Source: Beijerinckiaceae bacterium
GTDB taxonomy: Bacteria; Pseudomonadota; Alphaproteobacteria; Rhizobiales; Beijerinckiaceae
Reading direction: 5' to 3'
DNA length: 64,000 nucleotides
NCBI GenBank assembly: GCA_947452005.1
Contig: CANGBC010000002.1
Location: forward strand, 186,001 to 250,000
A model generated the notes under the pieces. The model ran no database searches. It saw only the letters and a program-made list of their open reading frames with translations, and was not told the DNA's origin. Positions 63,309-64,000 of the stretch are shown here, piece after piece. Numbering within the stretch: the stretch's first letter is position 1; each line of letters opens with the position of its first letter. The position numbers were made by a program, and so were the translations under genes.

Positions 63309-63893
63309 ATGAAACGCACAGCACTGGCATTGACTGTCTTGAGCCTGACTATGAGTGCGGCCTTTGCCCAGCAGGCGCAAAATATCCGCGGCCTGATCCA
63401 GGCATTCGACGGACAAAAACTCGAGGTCGAAACATTCGATGGCCGCAAAGTGTCGATTGGCGTGCCCGCTGATCTGCGCGTCACCACCACAAAACCTTTC
63501 TCGCTTTCAGAAGTGAAGCCCGGCATGAAGCTGGGCGTCACCACAGTGAAAGCCCCAAACGGCCAGACCATCGCCATTGACGTGCGCCCCATTTCCGCCA
63601 CCGCCAATGAAGGCCTGTCGCCTTATGACCTGAAGCCCGACTCCGTGATGACCAATGGCATTGTCGAGGCCACCGTCTCCTCCGCTCAAGGCCCCGAGCT
63701 GACGCTCAATTACAAGACCGGCACTGTGAAAGTGCTGGTGCCACCAGAAGCGACACTGTCGCAGCCAGGCCCGGGCGCTCTGAGTGACCTGAAGGCAGGC
63801 GAGACGATCTTCGTGGCGGTCTCGCGCGAAGGTGACAAACTCACAGCCTTGCGGGCGCAGGTGAGCAAGGATGGCATCAAGCCGACCCAATAG
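63309..63893 (+). CDS. secreted hypothetical protein with beta-rich repeats
   Basis: 194 aa from ATG 63309; the ORF-track start is well upstream in the LysR gene. Signal peptide ends SAAFA-QQA. Two similar beta units follow: IQAFDGQKLEVETFDGRKVSIGVP and later VSSAQGPELTLNYKTGTVKVLVPP, then LKAGETIFVAVS. The pattern resembles DUF5666/OB-like domains. Function unknown. About 107 bp remain to the window end with no gene seen. Confidence 0.7.
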   Translation: MKRTALALTVLSLTMSAAFAQQAQNIRGLIQAFDGQKLEVETFDGRKVSIGVPADLRVTTTKPFSLSEVKPGMKLGVTTVKAPNGQTIAIDVRPISATANEGLSPYDLKPDSVMTNGIVEATVSSAQGPELTLNYKTGTVKVLVPPEATLSQPGPGALSDLKAGETIFVAVSREGDKLTALRAQVSKDGIKPTQ

Positions 63894-64000
63894 ACGCAGC
63901 CAAAGGCCAGATACGACTTGGCAAAAGGTGGTCTGGCCGCATATGATTTAGCCCAAGACATCCCGGGAAACGGGATCTCACCGTGCGCTTAAGAACACGC

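Noticed and set aside
63710-63961. 83-aa minus-strand ORF at the right end
   Set aside because: Mostly antisense to the secreted beta-rich protein, with no independent support.

Overview
The window is chromosomal DNA, about 60% G+C by eye, from an alphaproteobacterium, most likely of the order Hyphomicrobiales (Rhizobiales). Supporting features are a ROSE-type RNA thermometer in front of an Hsp20 gene, an alanine-racemase-fold ornithine decarboxylase beside homospermidine synthase, a DUF1007/NicO nickel-cobalt pair, a COG0523-GTPase/WD40 gene pair, periplasmic glucan gene opgG, and many orphan TctC, TAXI, DctP and NMT1-type solute-binding proteins. I cannot name the genus. I found no rRNA, tRNA, transposase, prophage or CRISPR array. 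Genes are tightly packed, with many ATGA/TGATG junctions and intergenic palindromic repeats.

Layout. 1-8.1 kb: envelope and surface sugars (partial alpha/beta hydrolase, kdsD, galU, galE, an MBL-fold hydrolase, a lytic transglycosylase, an SGNH-like protein, an L,D-transpeptidase). 8.2-14.4 kb: glutamate synthase gltB-gltD. 15-18.5 kb: a secreted Pro-rich protein, Hsp20 with thermometer leader, cutA, hemH, thiD. 18.6-25.5 kb: metal handling (WD40 protein, 139-aa unknown, His-rich COG0523 GTPase; later DUF1007 plus NicO permease), interrupted by a flavin amine oxidase and a two-subunit TPP decarboxylase. 25.7-28.9 kb: polyamine synthesis (ornithine decarboxylase with a long structured leader, homospermidine synthase). 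29-31.9 kb: opgG, an acetyltransferase and a creatininase-family hydrolase.

32-49 kb is an accessory catabolic/uptake region. It holds a complete NMT1-type ABC importer, then orphan binding proteins of several transporter classes, a hydroxyacid dehydrogenase and small secreted proteins. A putative aromatic-acid-type catabolic block follows: a zinc alcohol dehydrogenase, two proteins of the 4,5-dihydroxyphthalate-decarboxylase/periplasmic-binding fold, an alpha/beta hydrolase with a Cys nucleophile, a LigJ-like 4-oxalomesaconate hydratase and an HpcH/HpaI aldolase. A smaller related block lies at 59.1-63.3 kb: amidohydrolase, third dihydroxyphthalate-decarboxylase-like paralog and TctC protein, divergent from a LysR-type regulator with two helix-turn-helix domains.

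50.9-57.4 kb is the most interesting part. Five tightly coupled genes encode an NfrA-like outer-membrane protein, an NfrB-like membrane glycosyltransferase, a type-I periplasmic binding protein, a membrane diguanylate cyclase with intact GGDEF and I-site, and a WecB-type UDP-GlcNAc 2-epimerase. This resembles the E. coli N4-glycan-receptor secretion pathway (NfrA/NfrB/DgcJ/WecB), condensed into one operon with a candidate ligand sensor added. The glycosyltransferase is short and appears to lack the C-terminal c-di-GMP-binding domain of E. coli NfrB.

All family assignments come from reading the supplied translations and remembered family motifs; no searches were run.
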